Part shown: one piece after another, positions 48,389 through 57,036 of the stretch
Layout of the letters: each line of letters starts with the position of its first letter
Numbering within the stretch: position 1 is the first letter of the stretch
Origin: Oleidesulfovibrio alaskensis DSM 16109
GTDB lineage: Bacteria > Desulfobacterota > Desulfovibrionia > Desulfovibrionales > Desulfovibrionaceae
Length of the DNA: 64,000 nt
Direction: 5' to 3'
NCBI RefSeq assembly: GCF_000482745.1
Contig: NZ_AXWQ01000007.1
Location: 62,001 to 126,000 of the forward strand
Position numbers and translations under genes: made by a program
Notes under the pieces: model-generated
What the model was told of the DNA's origin: nothing
The model's input: only the letters and a program-made list of their open reading frames with translations
The model's database searches: none

Positions 48389-51280
48389 ATGCGTCAGTTG
48401 AAAATGGTTCCTGTTCTGTTGCTGCTTATGGTGGCCATAGGCTGCGTGCGGACAGTTGCCCCGCAACAACCTCAGGGTGAGGCATGGTGGCTGGACGGCC
48501 TGTGGCCGCATGAAAAAAGCGACCTGCCGCAAAGCGACAAAGCTGTGTTCGGACGTCTGGACAACGGTCTGCGCTACATAATCATGCAGAATGAAAAACC
48601 CGAAGACAGGGTGACGGTGCAGCTGAATGTGCAGGCGGGCTCGCTTATGGAGCGCGACGACGAACTGGGGCTTGCCCATTTTCTTGAGCACATGGCCTTT
48701 AACGGTTCCACAAACTTCGCTCCGGGCGAGCTGATTCCCTTTTTCCAGGAGAACGGTCTTGCTTTCGGGCGCGATGCCAACGCGCACACCTCGCTTCTGG
48801 AAACGGTGTACAAGCTTAATCTTTCGGCAGAAGAGGCCAATGTGGAAAAAGGGCTGCTTGTCATGCGCGACGTGGCGGACGGTCTGAGCATTCTGCCTGA
48901 AGAGGTGGAAAAAGAGCGCGGTGTCATTCTTTCGGAAAAAGCGGCCCGCGATTCCAAGCAGTACCGTGCCGCACGGCGACTGACCGCGCAGGTGTACGAG
49001 GGTACCCGTTTTGTAAACGACACCATAGGCAGCGAAGAGATTATCAGAACCGCCACGGCGGAGACCATCCGCGGATTCTACGATGCGTGGTACCGTCCCG
49101 AGCTTATGGTGCTGGTGGTGGTGGGCAGTGTGGACCCTGCCGATGTTGAAAGTGATATCAAAAAGCTGTTCGGCGATCTGGCCGCCCATGGCGAACGCCG
49201 CGTGCTGGAGCCGTGGGGCGATGTGCAGCGTGAAGGTGTGCACGGTTTTTACGATAATTACGATGCCGACTTTACAGTGGTGCGCATAGGCGCCATGAAG
49301 CCGCGCCGGTGGGCCGATGATTCGCTGGACCTGCAGCGCCGCATGGCGCTGGGCGCCATGGCCAACAGCATTGTCAGCAAGCGGTTGCAGCGGCTTAAAG
49401 CTGCCGGTAACGCACCTTTCCTTAATGCCTTCGTGCGAGAAGTCGACTCCATGTATCTTTTTCCCACGGCGGACATGATTGCCCGTACCGAGGCTGCAAA
49501 CTGGCGCGAGACGTTTGCCGTGTTGCAGGATGAGCTGCGCCGCACCATGAAATACGGCTTTTTGCCTGAAGAAGTGGATGAAGTGCGCGCCGAACTGCTG
49601 CGCAGCTATGAACGCCGCGCCAGATTCGAATCCCAGATTGCCAATGATGATGTGGCTTCGGTCATGATCGGCTGCTTTAACGGCAACCGCGTGTATCAGT
49701 CGTGGCAGCAGACCTACGACATGTACAAAACATTTTTCGCCGGGGCCACTGCAGAAGAGCTGCACCGCGTGTTTCTTGATATGTGGGACAGCGGAAACAG
49801 AATGCTGTTCATCACCGGTGATGCCGTGATCGAGGGCGATGCCGGCGAAGAACTGCGCAGGCTCTGGAAAGAGGGCATGCAGCGTCCTGTGGCTCCGCTG
49901 CAGTCTGCTGCCGCGCTCGATTACCCGTATGTGGATGAACCTGCCGTTCCCGGTGAAGCGGCTTCCTCCGTCACCCGCCCCGTTCCGGGATCCGATCTGG
50001 TGCTGCACGAGGTGGTGTTCCGCAACGGACTGGTGCTGCGCATGCTGCCCACTCCGTTCATGAAGGACCACAGCTCGCTTTCGCTGCATGTGGGCGGCGG
50101 CAGCGATGCGCTGGACGATGAAGAATACGTTGTTGCGCAGTTCGCCGTGGACGCCGACAAACGTTCAGGTTTCGGCAGACTGACGGCGGAAGAGGCCGGA
50201 CGTCTGTTCCGCAGTACCGGGTACGGAGCATCCTATAATCTGGGCTCTGAATCGCTGCAGATAAGCGGCCGCGGAGAGACCGCCGACATGCGCGGCATAC
50301 TGCAGGCCATGTGGACGCAGTTCCGCGACCCGCATATCGAAGAAAAAGACCGGCAGGAAAAGCTGCGCGAACTGGCCATTGCCGACGCCGCCCGCGACAA
50401 GGATGTCTCTTCTGCCGCAGGCACGGCCGGCCGCAGGCTGTTCTTCGGTGATTCCGTGCGCATCAACCCCCTTACGGCGCAGCAGGGTGCCGGTATCAGC
50501 CTGCAGCAGATGCGTGATGCTCTGAAAAAACTGTATGCCGGTGGCGGCGGTGTATTGAATATCGTAGGCGATTTTGATCCGGAGGAGGCCCGCAGACTGG
50601 TGGCGGCATACTTCGGCGCGCCCGAAGTGCAGTGGCAGCCCGCCGCCGCCCCCGTGCACGCCTTTGTACCGCGTTTTCCCGCACCGGACAGCCGTACGGA
50701 ACATGTGGTAGTTGATGCCGCGCTCAATCAGGCCGAACTGCGTGTGGGATATCTGCGCAGACTGCAGGACCCCGCCGACAGAAAAACGCTGGCCGCGCGC
50801 CGTCTGCTGGCTTCGGTGGTGCGTGACAGGCTGCGTACCGAAGTGCGCGAAGAGCTGGGCGCATCGTATTCTCCGGGGCTGTTCTACTGGGCGGATGATG
50901 TCAACGGCTACGGTATGTACATGGTGCGCATCGGCACGCAGCCCGACAAACTTGATATGCTGGTTTCCGTGGTGGACGACGTCATGCGTGACGTGGCCGC
51001 AGGCGGCGTGACCGCCGAAGAAATGGAGCGCCAGCGGCTGCCCATGCTCAGCGGATGGGAAGAAAACCGCCGCGAAAACGGGCTGTACATTTTTGCGCTT
51101 GACGCCGAAGCCCGCCGCCCCTTCCCGTACTTTGTCTGGGATATCGAATACATAAAAGCGCTGCGTGCGCTGACTGCGGAAGACCTGAACCGTGAGGCCC
51201 GTGCCGCCTTTACGGAAGATTCCAGAGCCGTTCTGACAGTCACCGAATCCGGAACCGCCCCTCAGGCATCTGCGGAGTGA
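48389..51280 (+). CDS. M16-family zinc metalloprotease lipoprotein (PqqL/FusC-like)
   Basis: A 963-residue periplasmic protease. The N-terminus is a lipoprotein signal ending at Cys19 (LLLLMVAIGC). The inverted zinc motif HFLEH is at residues 97-101, with the third ligand probably Glu183 in ERGVILSE. Four M16 domains follow; the second half (after about 530, VVFRNGLVLRMLP) lacks the zinc motif, and ends with the Arg/Tyr-like substrate region REELGASYSPGLF near 827. Size and layout match PqqL and FusC, which cut imported proteins in the periplasm. It opens a Fur-box-controlled operon with an ABC transporter and is followed by a TonB receptor gene. Confidence 0.9.
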   Translation: MRQLKMVPVLLLLMVAIGCVRTVAPQQPQGEAWWLDGLWPHEKSDLPQSDKAVFGRLDNGLRYIIMQNEKPEDRVTVQLNVQAGSLMERDDELGLAHFLEHMAFNGSTNFAPGELIPFFQENGLAFGRDANAHTSLLETVYKLNLSAEEANVEKGLLVMRDVADGLSILPEEVEKERGVILSEKAARDSKQYRAARRLTAQVYEGTRFVNDTIGSEEIIRTATAETIRGFYDAWYRPELMVLVVVGSVDPADVESDIKKLFGDLAAHGERRVLEPWGDVQREGVHGFYDNYDADFTVVRIGAMKPRRWADDSLDLQRRMALGAMANSIVSKRLQRLKAAGNAPFLNAFVREVDSMYLFPTADMIARTEAANWRETFAVLQDELRRTMKYGFLPEEVDEVRAELLRSYERRARFESQIANDDVASVMIGCFNGNRVYQSWQQTYDMYKTFFAGATAEELHRVFLDMWDSGNRMLFITGDAVIEGDAGEELRRLWKEGMQRPVAPLQSAAALDYPYVDEPAVPGEAASSVTRPVPGSDLVLHEVVFRNGLVLRMLPTPFMKDHSSLSLHVGGGSDALDDEEYVVAQFAVDADKRSGFGRLTAEEAGRLFRSTGYGASYNLGSESLQISGRGETADMRGILQAMWTQFRDPHIEEKDRQEKLRELAIADAARDKDVSSAAGTAGRRLFFGDSVRINPLTAQQGAGISLQQMRDALKKLYAGGGGVLNIVGDFDPEEARRLVAAYFGAPEVQWQPAAAPVHAFVPRFPAPDSRTEHVVVDAALNQAELRVGYLRRLQDPADRKTLAARRLLASVVRDRLRTEVREELGASYSPGLFYWADDVNGYGMYMVRIGTQPDKLDMLVSVVDDVMRDVAAGGVTAEEMERQRLPMLSGWEENRRENGLYIFALDAEARRPFPYFVWDIEYIKALRALTAEDLNREARAAFTEDSRAVLTVTESGTAPQASAE

Positions 51281-51287
51281 CAGAGCA

Positions 51288-52175
51288 ATGAGCGTACTCA
51301 TCGAATGCCGTGACCTGAGCCATTCCTACGGCGAAAAAACGGTTCTGCACGACCTGTCGTTCACCGTGCGGCAGGGAGGTGTGTTCGGGCTGCTGGGAAA
51401 AAACGGCGCGGGCAAAAGCACGACGATCAACATTCTGATGGGATTCCTCAGACCCGGCAGCGGCAGCTGCCGGGTGCTGGGGGAGCCCAGCCACGCCCTG
51501 AGTCCCCATGCGCGCAGGCGTATCGGCCTGCTGCACGAAGGATTCATCCAGTATGATTTCATGACCATAGCCGAACTGGAACGCTATTATGCCGCGTTTT
51601 ACCCGTTGTGGGACCGCAGCGTGTTTTTTGACCTGACAGACCGCCTGCAGGTGCCCTACAGCCGCCGCATATCGTGTCTGTCATGCGGCCAGCGTTCACA
51701 GGTGGTGCTGGGGCTTATCATGGCCCAGCAGCCGCAGCTTATGATTCTGGATGACTACAGCATGGGGCTGGATGTGGGCTACCGCAGGCTGTTCATCGAT
51801 TTTCTGCGCGAATATGTGGCCAAACGGGGAACAACGGTGCTGCTTACCTCGCATGTGGTGCAGGAACTGGACAAAATCGTGGACAACATGATCGTGCTCC
51901 GCGAGGGAAGAGTGGCCGTTTCCGGTTCCAAAAAAGAATTCATGGATTCTTTCCGGTGCTATTCTTTCGCCCGTTCGCCCGCCTCGGACGCGCTGCATGC
52001 CGACACGGTGCTGGAAAACGTGGAACATATGGGTTCCGTAACCACCGTATATGCCTTTGCCGACGGCGAAACCGTCGCACGCCACCTGAGGGACCGCGGA
52101 GTTGACCCGCAGAACATGACTCCGGTTCCCATGGATTTTGAAGACGCCTTTGTCGGACTGACCGGAAAATACTGA
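51288..52175 (+). CDS. ABC transporter ATP-binding protein (unusual Walker B)
   Basis: A 295-residue ATPase of the CcmA/NosF-type group. Walker A is GLLGKNGAGKSTTIN near residue 35. The signature is ISCLSCGQRSQVVLG, with Cys in place of the first Gly of LSGGQ. Walker B is LMILDDYSMGLD, where Asp stands in place of the usual catalytic Glu. The switch His is in LLTSHVVQELD. The C-terminal 60 residues form a regulatory-type extension. It starts 7 bases after the protease stop and precedes a membrane protein. Hydrolysis may be slow or the pump may be regulatory. Confidence 0.85.
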   Translation: MSVLIECRDLSHSYGEKTVLHDLSFTVRQGGVFGLLGKNGAGKSTTINILMGFLRPGSGSCRVLGEPSHALSPHARRRIGLLHEGFIQYDFMTIAELERYYAAFYPLWDRSVFFDLTDRLQVPYSRRISCLSCGQRSQVVLGLIMAQQPQLMILDDYSMGLDVGYRRLFIDFLREYVAKRGTTVLLTSHVVQELDKIVDNMIVLREGRVAVSGSKKEFMDSFRCYSFARSPASDALHADTVLENVEHMGSVTTVYAFADGETVARHLRDRGVDPQNMTPVPMDFEDAFVGLTGKY

Positions 52176-52281
52176 TTCCGGACAGGGCGCAGACACACAG
52201 CGGGCGGGGGGTGAGCCCTGTCCGCCGGTCCGCTGCATCCTGTGTGCGGCTTCATGGACTTTTTAAAAATGCCTAACATGC

Positions 52282-52287
52282 TATAAT
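52282..52287 (+). promoter_or_regulatory. TATAAT -10 element just before the membrane protein gene
   Basis: A perfect TATAAT lies 12 bases before the ATG at 52300, with no good -35 (CTTTTT at the right distance). Initiation there would give a leader of about six bases, nearly leaderless. It may be a chance match in an AT-rich gap. Confidence 0.3.
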
Positions 52288-52299
52288 CGCGGAACAATC

Positions 52300-54285
52300 A
52301 TGAATAGACAGGTACAGGCCCTGCTGGCCAAGGAATGGATAAAGCTGCGCCGCGGCATATGGATAATCCCGCTGCTGCTGGGATATGCCGCCATCGACAG
52401 CGTGCTTGTTCTGAACACCATAGACAGAGTGCACGGCACCTTCGGTCTGTGGGCGACGCTGATAGCAAAGCAGCCTCCGTTTTTCGCGTCGTTCCGTCTG
52501 CTGGTTGCCTGCGGCGTGCTCACAGGGTTTCTGCAGGCCTGGCCGGAGTGTCAGGGCAAAAGGCTGCGTCTGCTTTTTCATATGCCTGTCATGCCCGGTA
52601 ACATTGTCGGGGTGATGGTGGGCACGGGTCTGTGCGTGATGCTGCTTACCGGTGCGGCAGCCTGCGGGCTGCTTGCCGCGTCCATGAACGCCTTTCACAT
52701 GCCGGCGGACATGATACTGCCTGTTATGGTTTCGCTGCTGCAGTGGGTGCTGCTGGGCATAACCGCCTATCTGGGAACGGTGGCTTTTTTTGCCATGCGC
52801 ACCATGGGCGGCAGGGTGCTGGTGCTCTGGGTAATGCTAGCTGCTTTTAAACTGCTGTGGAATTACGGCGACTACGGCGCCTCGGAACAGGCTTTGTGGC
52901 GGTACGGACTGTTTGCGGCCGGTTTTCTGCCGCTGGTGTTTTTCAGTTACCTGCGTTTTATGGGCGAACGTGCGGACAGCCGTCTGTACAACGGCACACG
53001 CGCTGCCGGTCTGTTGCTGTTTGCTGTGGCGCTGTGCGCCGTGCTGCCCGACCTTTACTGGCGTACGGTCATGCCTTCGCGCGTCAGACAGCAGCTGCAT
53101 TTCAGCCCTGTCGAACAGCAGTTTGTGATTATGAGCAGCTACCCCGAAGGAACAACGGGGCCCGGAGGTCTTTCGGGAACGGTCGTCACGCTGGAGGACG
53201 GCAAGGTGCTCAGCAGGAGCGAGACGGCTCAGGCTCTGCCCGTGAAGTATTCCCATGACCTGATCAAGTGGAAGGCCTTTCCGGAGTCTGTAAACGGTAT
53301 TCCGCTCAGCGAACATGAAGCCCAGTACGGCTGGCAGTTCATCCGGTTCATGCCGAGAGACTGGAATTCCCCCGCACCCATGCTGCACATGCTTCTGGAG
53401 TCCGCCCCGCAGGGGGCACGGCTTGAAATGCCTGACGATATGTTCCGTCTGGGTGCCGGAGCCGGTTCACTGGAATTTCTGCGCCCTGAAGACGGCAGCG
53501 TGGATACGGTCAAAAGCGACAAGTTCACCGCGGCGCTGCGCGATGCGGGCTTTGTGTTTCCTGTAAAGGCGCTGGGCGGCAATCCGGATACCCGAAAAGA
53601 GTATGATGCGGGGTATCTGCTTGTGGATGCTCAGGGCACGTTGTTTAACCTGCAGATGGTGCATGGACTGCCGCGCTGCGTGAACAGCGGCGAGCGTGTG
53701 CCCGGCAATGTGCGCGGCGTGGTTGTGACAGAAAGCAGACGCCGGGAAATGGTCGGTTTTGTCATGACCGACACGGCGCTGTTTGCGGTGATGCAGGACG
53801 ATCTTTCGTTGCGTGAACTGCCGCTGGACAACCTGAATGCCGATTCCGGCCATATGTATCTGTGGGCCGACAAACTGGGCAAGTATCTGGTGCAGGGCGA
53901 CATTACCCGGCCGGAAGAGGGCCTGACGGGCAAGGCCATGACAACCGGCTTTGCCGTGACACACACCTATTCGCTTCCCATGCGCGCCGCGGACATCAAG
54001 GCGCTGGAAAGGGTCACCGACGCCGCTTCCGTACTGCTGCCTGTGCGGGTGGTGCAGCGTTCACCGCAGAGCAGATTCCTTTCCATGGGCTTTGAATATG
54101 CCACCAGCCCGCTGCTGGCGCTGGGCAGCGGCATGCTGCTGGCACTGCTGCTGGTGTGGCGCACCCGGGCTGCGGGGCGGTCTGTACGCTGGTGGGACTG
54201 CCTGCTGGTAATCGTCTTCGGCCCTGTGGCCCTGCTGGGCATCGGCCTTGTCAGTCCGGCGGTCCGCCTGCCCCGCTGGCGCTGA
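52300..54285 (+). CDS. ABC-transporter-associated membrane protein (possibly DUF4857-like)
   Basis: A 661-residue membrane protein. Six or so spans lie in the first 260 residues (GIWIIPLLLGYAAIDSVLVL, LLVACGVLTGFLQAW, a pair near 95-170 and LLLFAVALCAVLPDLYW near 240). A large extracytoplasmic domain of about 330 residues follows, then two C-terminal spans (LLALGSGMLLALLLVW and CLLVIVFGPVALLGIGLV). That is the layout of an ABC-2-type permease half with an external domain. It is paired with the ATPase upstream. I associate this shape with DUF4857 proteins that accompany TonB receptors, from memory and with low certainty. A terminator follows the stop by 15 bases. Confidence 0.7.
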   Translation: MNRQVQALLAKEWIKLRRGIWIIPLLLGYAAIDSVLVLNTIDRVHGTFGLWATLIAKQPPFFASFRLLVACGVLTGFLQAWPECQGKRLRLLFHMPVMPGNIVGVMVGTGLCVMLLTGAAACGLLAASMNAFHMPADMILPVMVSLLQWVLLGITAYLGTVAFFAMRTMGGRVLVLWVMLAAFKLLWNYGDYGASEQALWRYGLFAAGFLPLVFFSYLRFMGERADSRLYNGTRAAGLLLFAVALCAVLPDLYWRTVMPSRVRQQLHFSPVEQQFVIMSSYPEGTTGPGGLSGTVVTLEDGKVLSRSETAQALPVKYSHDLIKWKAFPESVNGIPLSEHEAQYGWQFIRFMPRDWNSPAPMLHMLLESAPQGARLEMPDDMFRLGAGAGSLEFLRPEDGSVDTVKSDKFTAALRDAGFVFPVKALGGNPDTRKEYDAGYLLVDAQGTLFNLQMVHGLPRCVNSGERVPGNVRGVVVTESRRREMVGFVMTDTALFAVMQDDLSLRELPLDNLNADSGHMYLWADKLGKYLVQGDITRPEEGLTGKAMTTGFAVTHTYSLPMRAADIKALERVTDAASVLLPVRVVQRSPQSRFLSMGFEYATSPLLALGSGMLLALLLVWRTRAAGRSVRWWDCLLVIVFGPVALLGIGLVSPAVRLPRWR

Positions 54286-54300
54286 TTGTATGTGTTCCCG

Positions 54301-54338
54301 TCCCTGCGGCGACGGAGACTCGCCGCAGGGATTTTTTT
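54301..54338 (+). terminator. Rho-independent terminator between the ABC genes and the TonB receptor
   Basis: TCCCTGCGGCGA (54301-54312) and TCGCCGCAGGGA (54320-54331) form a perfect 12-bp stem with a 7-base loop, followed by TTTTTTT. It separates the protease-ABC unit from the receptor gene. Confidence 0.93.
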
Positions 54339-54351
54339 ATACATCTTGGTT

Positions 54352-54370
54352 GAAAATGAGACTCATTACC
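54352..54370 (+). promoter_or_regulatory. Fur-box-like operator of the TonB receptor gene
   Basis: GAAAATGAGACTCATTACC matches the 19-base Fur consensus at 15 of 19 positions and lies 13 bases before the receptor start. A -10-like TATACA (54338-54343) just upstream would start transcription at the edge of the site. Iron-replete Fur would therefore block the receptor. Confidence 0.65.
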
Positions 54371-54383
54371 TAAGGGGGTAGAG

Positions 54384-56909
54384 ATGAAAAAGCTTCTTCT
54401 GGGCTGCATGCTTCTGCTGCTGATGTCCGGCGCATTGCCTGCGTCGGCTGCAGAGGCTGAACAGAAGGGTGATCCGGCGGCGGGAGACCGGCCGGAAAAC
54501 GCGGTGCAGCTGGAACCGGCGCGCAAAAATGGCGGGCCTGCAGCCAATGCCACCGGTCCGGCGGCACATAACGGCACCGTGTACCGGCTTGCTCCGGTTG
54601 ATGTGCAGGAGGAGACGCGCGAGACCGGCCGGGCCACCATAGGCGGCAAGGCGCTGCGGTCCATGCCTTCGCATACCGGTTCGCTTACCGAAGCCCTGAA
54701 GGGCATGCCCAACGTGCAGTTTTCCAACGACATGATTTCCGGACAGACAGCAGGGGAAATAGCTCCGCCGCGTATCTCCATTTCGGGTGCAAAGCCGTAT
54801 GAAAACAACTTTATGATTGACGGCATGAGCATAACAAACCGCATCAACCCGAGCGGGCTGGGGGACAGTGCCTCCCAGAATGATCTGACCGTGGGCGGGG
54901 GGGACCAGACACTTTTTTACGATACCCAGCTGCTGGACAACATAACCGTGTACACCAGTAATATTCCTGCCAGTTTCGGAGGATTTGTGGGCGGCGTGGT
55001 GGACGGAGAACTGCGTGATCCCAAAATGGATGAATGGCATTTCAGCGTGACAGGCAAACATACCCGCAGCAAGTGGTTCACCCTGCGCGGCGTGGATGAA
55101 AATTCTGAAAAACCGTCCAGCCAGCCCCGTTTTTCCATCAACACGGTTTCCGCCACTGCAGAAGGGCCGGTGAGTGATACCGCGGGGCTGCTGCTGGCAG
55201 TTTCGCGCAAGCATTCTGTCATACCCCTTAAGCGTGAAGAAAACGACGGCACCATCAATGATGGTGACCAGCACCGCATAAGCGACAACTTCATGGCCAA
55301 GATGGTCGTGCGTCCTTCCGACGACCTGACGCTGAAAATCGACGCGACCTATGCCCCCTACGAAGAAAAACGCTGGCGCGAAAAGTGGCCGGACAGCGAC
55401 TGGTTTTTGCAGAACGATGCATACCGTCTGGGGCTGCAGGCCGAATACGAGACTCAGCACGGTACGCTGAGCGGCAAAACATCGTACATGCTGCACGGCT
55501 ACAACCGCGAATCGTCTTCGGCGCACCGTTACAGCAACACCTCCACCGATGAGCAGCGCGGCGGCGTGGGTGACCTGAAGCAGGACACGCAGGAACTGGA
55601 CATGCGTTTCGACTTCGACTCGGTGGACTACACCGCGGGCATGCTGACGTGGAACGTTTCCACAGGGGTGCTGTGGCACAACACGCTGGTCGATTTTACG
55701 GCCGGTGCTGCGGAAGTGGACGTGGACGTGCTGATGGCGGGCAACCGGAGGATTCTCACCAATTCCAAATACCTTGAGCATAGTCAGGAACTGTCGCTGA
55801 ACACGCTTGGCTACTACGCGCAGACCGAACTTACGCTGGGCAACTTCACCCTTACTCCGGGGCTGCGTGCCGATTATGACGATTTTTCCACCAATCTGGA
55901 CATAGCCCACCGCCTGAAGGCCGAATACGACACCTTCGGCGACGGTTCTCTGCGGCTGACAGCGGGCCTGAACCGTTATTACGGCGGTCAGCTTTCGGCC
56001 TATGCGCTTAGGCGGTACCGCCCGCAGATTGTGTTTCAGCAGCGCGACATGGATGGCGACGGCGTGTTCGAGTCGAGCAAGACCACCTATGGAACGGACA
56101 AGAAGCACAGCATGTCGGGGCTGGATACGCCGTATACCGATGAAATTTCCGCCGGTGTGCAGGGTGATTTTCTGGGCTTTGAATACGGGGTCGAGCTGGT
56201 GAAGCGTGACTATAAGAACCAGCTGGTAAGCAAGAGCGACGACAAGAAAAGCTACTATATGACCAACGAAGGCAAGAGCGAATACGAAGGCATAACGCTG
56301 ACCCTTGCCAGAGCCGTGCAGACGCAGTCCATGGGCGACCACGTGTTCGGTCTGGGCATTACCAAGTCCAAGCGCAAGACATTCAACGGCAGCTACGACG
56401 AAGATGCCTACGACGAGTCCAACGGTGTGCGGCTGGATTATGACAAGGTCTACTACAACGGCGAACTGACCGACCGTAATGCGCTGCCGGCAGACGATTA
56501 CAACGCGCCTGTGGTGCTGACCTTTTCGTGGCAGGGGCATTTTATGGAAGATACGCTGCGCCTGAATACCGTCACCCGCTGGCGTGATTCGGCAACGGGG
56601 CTCATGGCCGATTCCCGTTTCAGCGATGACACGCCCCACGGCACCACTTCGGGCAGCAATACCAACAAAAGCGACAAGTGGATGGGTGAAAACGGTGAAT
56701 ACCACAACGCCTACAGACACGGTGTGATTTCCGGCGGGTTTGTGACCGACCTCGGCGTGGAATGGGATGTGCTGAAAGAAGAAGAGTACACCCTGACCAT
56801 GCTCATGGATGTGAACAACGTGTTTGATGAATCGCAGGAAGTCAGTGTGACCGAAGGCGAAGCCTCGCGCGGGCGTTCCTTTTATGCCGGTTTCCGCTGC
56901 GAGTTTTAG
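54384..56909 (+). CDS. TonB-dependent outer-membrane receptor
   Basis: An 841-residue receptor. Signal peptide LLLGCMLLLLMSGALPASAA; a 50-residue polar segment follows with a possible TonB box near residue 72 (APVDVQE). The plug domain spans about 85-220 (LTEALKGMPNVQFSNDMISG, ISISGAKPYENNFMIDGMSI, PASFGGFVGGVVDGELRDPK), and the remainder is a 22-strand barrel ending in an aromatic residue (FYAGFRCEF). An extracellular loop near 555 has DMDGDGVFE, a calcium-loop-like DxDxDG. The ligand is unknown; Fur control, the M16 protease and the peptide importer on either side favour an iron-bearing peptide, protein or peptidic siderophore. Ribosome binding site AAGGGGG. Confidence 0.93.
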   Translation: MKKLLLGCMLLLLMSGALPASAAEAEQKGDPAAGDRPENAVQLEPARKNGGPAANATGPAAHNGTVYRLAPVDVQEETRETGRATIGGKALRSMPSHTGSLTEALKGMPNVQFSNDMISGQTAGEIAPPRISISGAKPYENNFMIDGMSITNRINPSGLGDSASQNDLTVGGGDQTLFYDTQLLDNITVYTSNIPASFGGFVGGVVDGELRDPKMDEWHFSVTGKHTRSKWFTLRGVDENSEKPSSQPRFSINTVSATAEGPVSDTAGLLLAVSRKHSVIPLKREENDGTINDGDQHRISDNFMAKMVVRPSDDLTLKIDATYAPYEEKRWREKWPDSDWFLQNDAYRLGLQAEYETQHGTLSGKTSYMLHGYNRESSSAHRYSNTSTDEQRGGVGDLKQDTQELDMRFDFDSVDYTAGMLTWNVSTGVLWHNTLVDFTAGAAEVDVDVLMAGNRRILTNSKYLEHSQELSLNTLGYYAQTELTLGNFTLTPGLRADYDDFSTNLDIAHRLKAEYDTFGDGSLRLTAGLNRYYGGQLSAYALRRYRPQIVFQQRDMDGDGVFESSKTTYGTDKKHSMSGLDTPYTDEISAGVQGDFLGFEYGVELVKRDYKNQLVSKSDDKKSYYMTNEGKSEYEGITLTLARAVQTQSMGDHVFGLGITKSKRKTFNGSYDEDAYDESNGVRLDYDKVYYNGELTDRNALPADDYNAPVVLTFSWQGHFMEDTLRLNTVTRWRDSATGLMADSRFSDDTPHGTTSGSNTNKSDKWMGENGEYHNAYRHGVISGGFVTDLGVEWDVLKEEEYTLTMLMDVNNVFDESQEVSVTEGEASRGRSFYAGFRCEF

Positions 56910-56935
56910 CTGAATCGCGGAGTATATGACGCAGT

Positions 56936-56957
56936 ACCCGGCGGCGTGCCGCCGGGT
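56936..56957 (+). other. Intercistronic hairpin between receptor and yejA
   Basis: ACCCGGCGGC and GCCGCCGGGT form a 10-bp GC-rich stem with almost no loop. No T-run follows, so it may lower but not stop read-through, or protect the upstream transcript's 3' end. Confidence 0.5.
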
Positions 56958-57036
56958 GCTGCCTGTCCTTTCCGGCTGGGGCGTGTACGGGCGCCGCAAC
57001 CGGATGATGTTGTTTTGCAAGGTAAGGAGAATAGCA

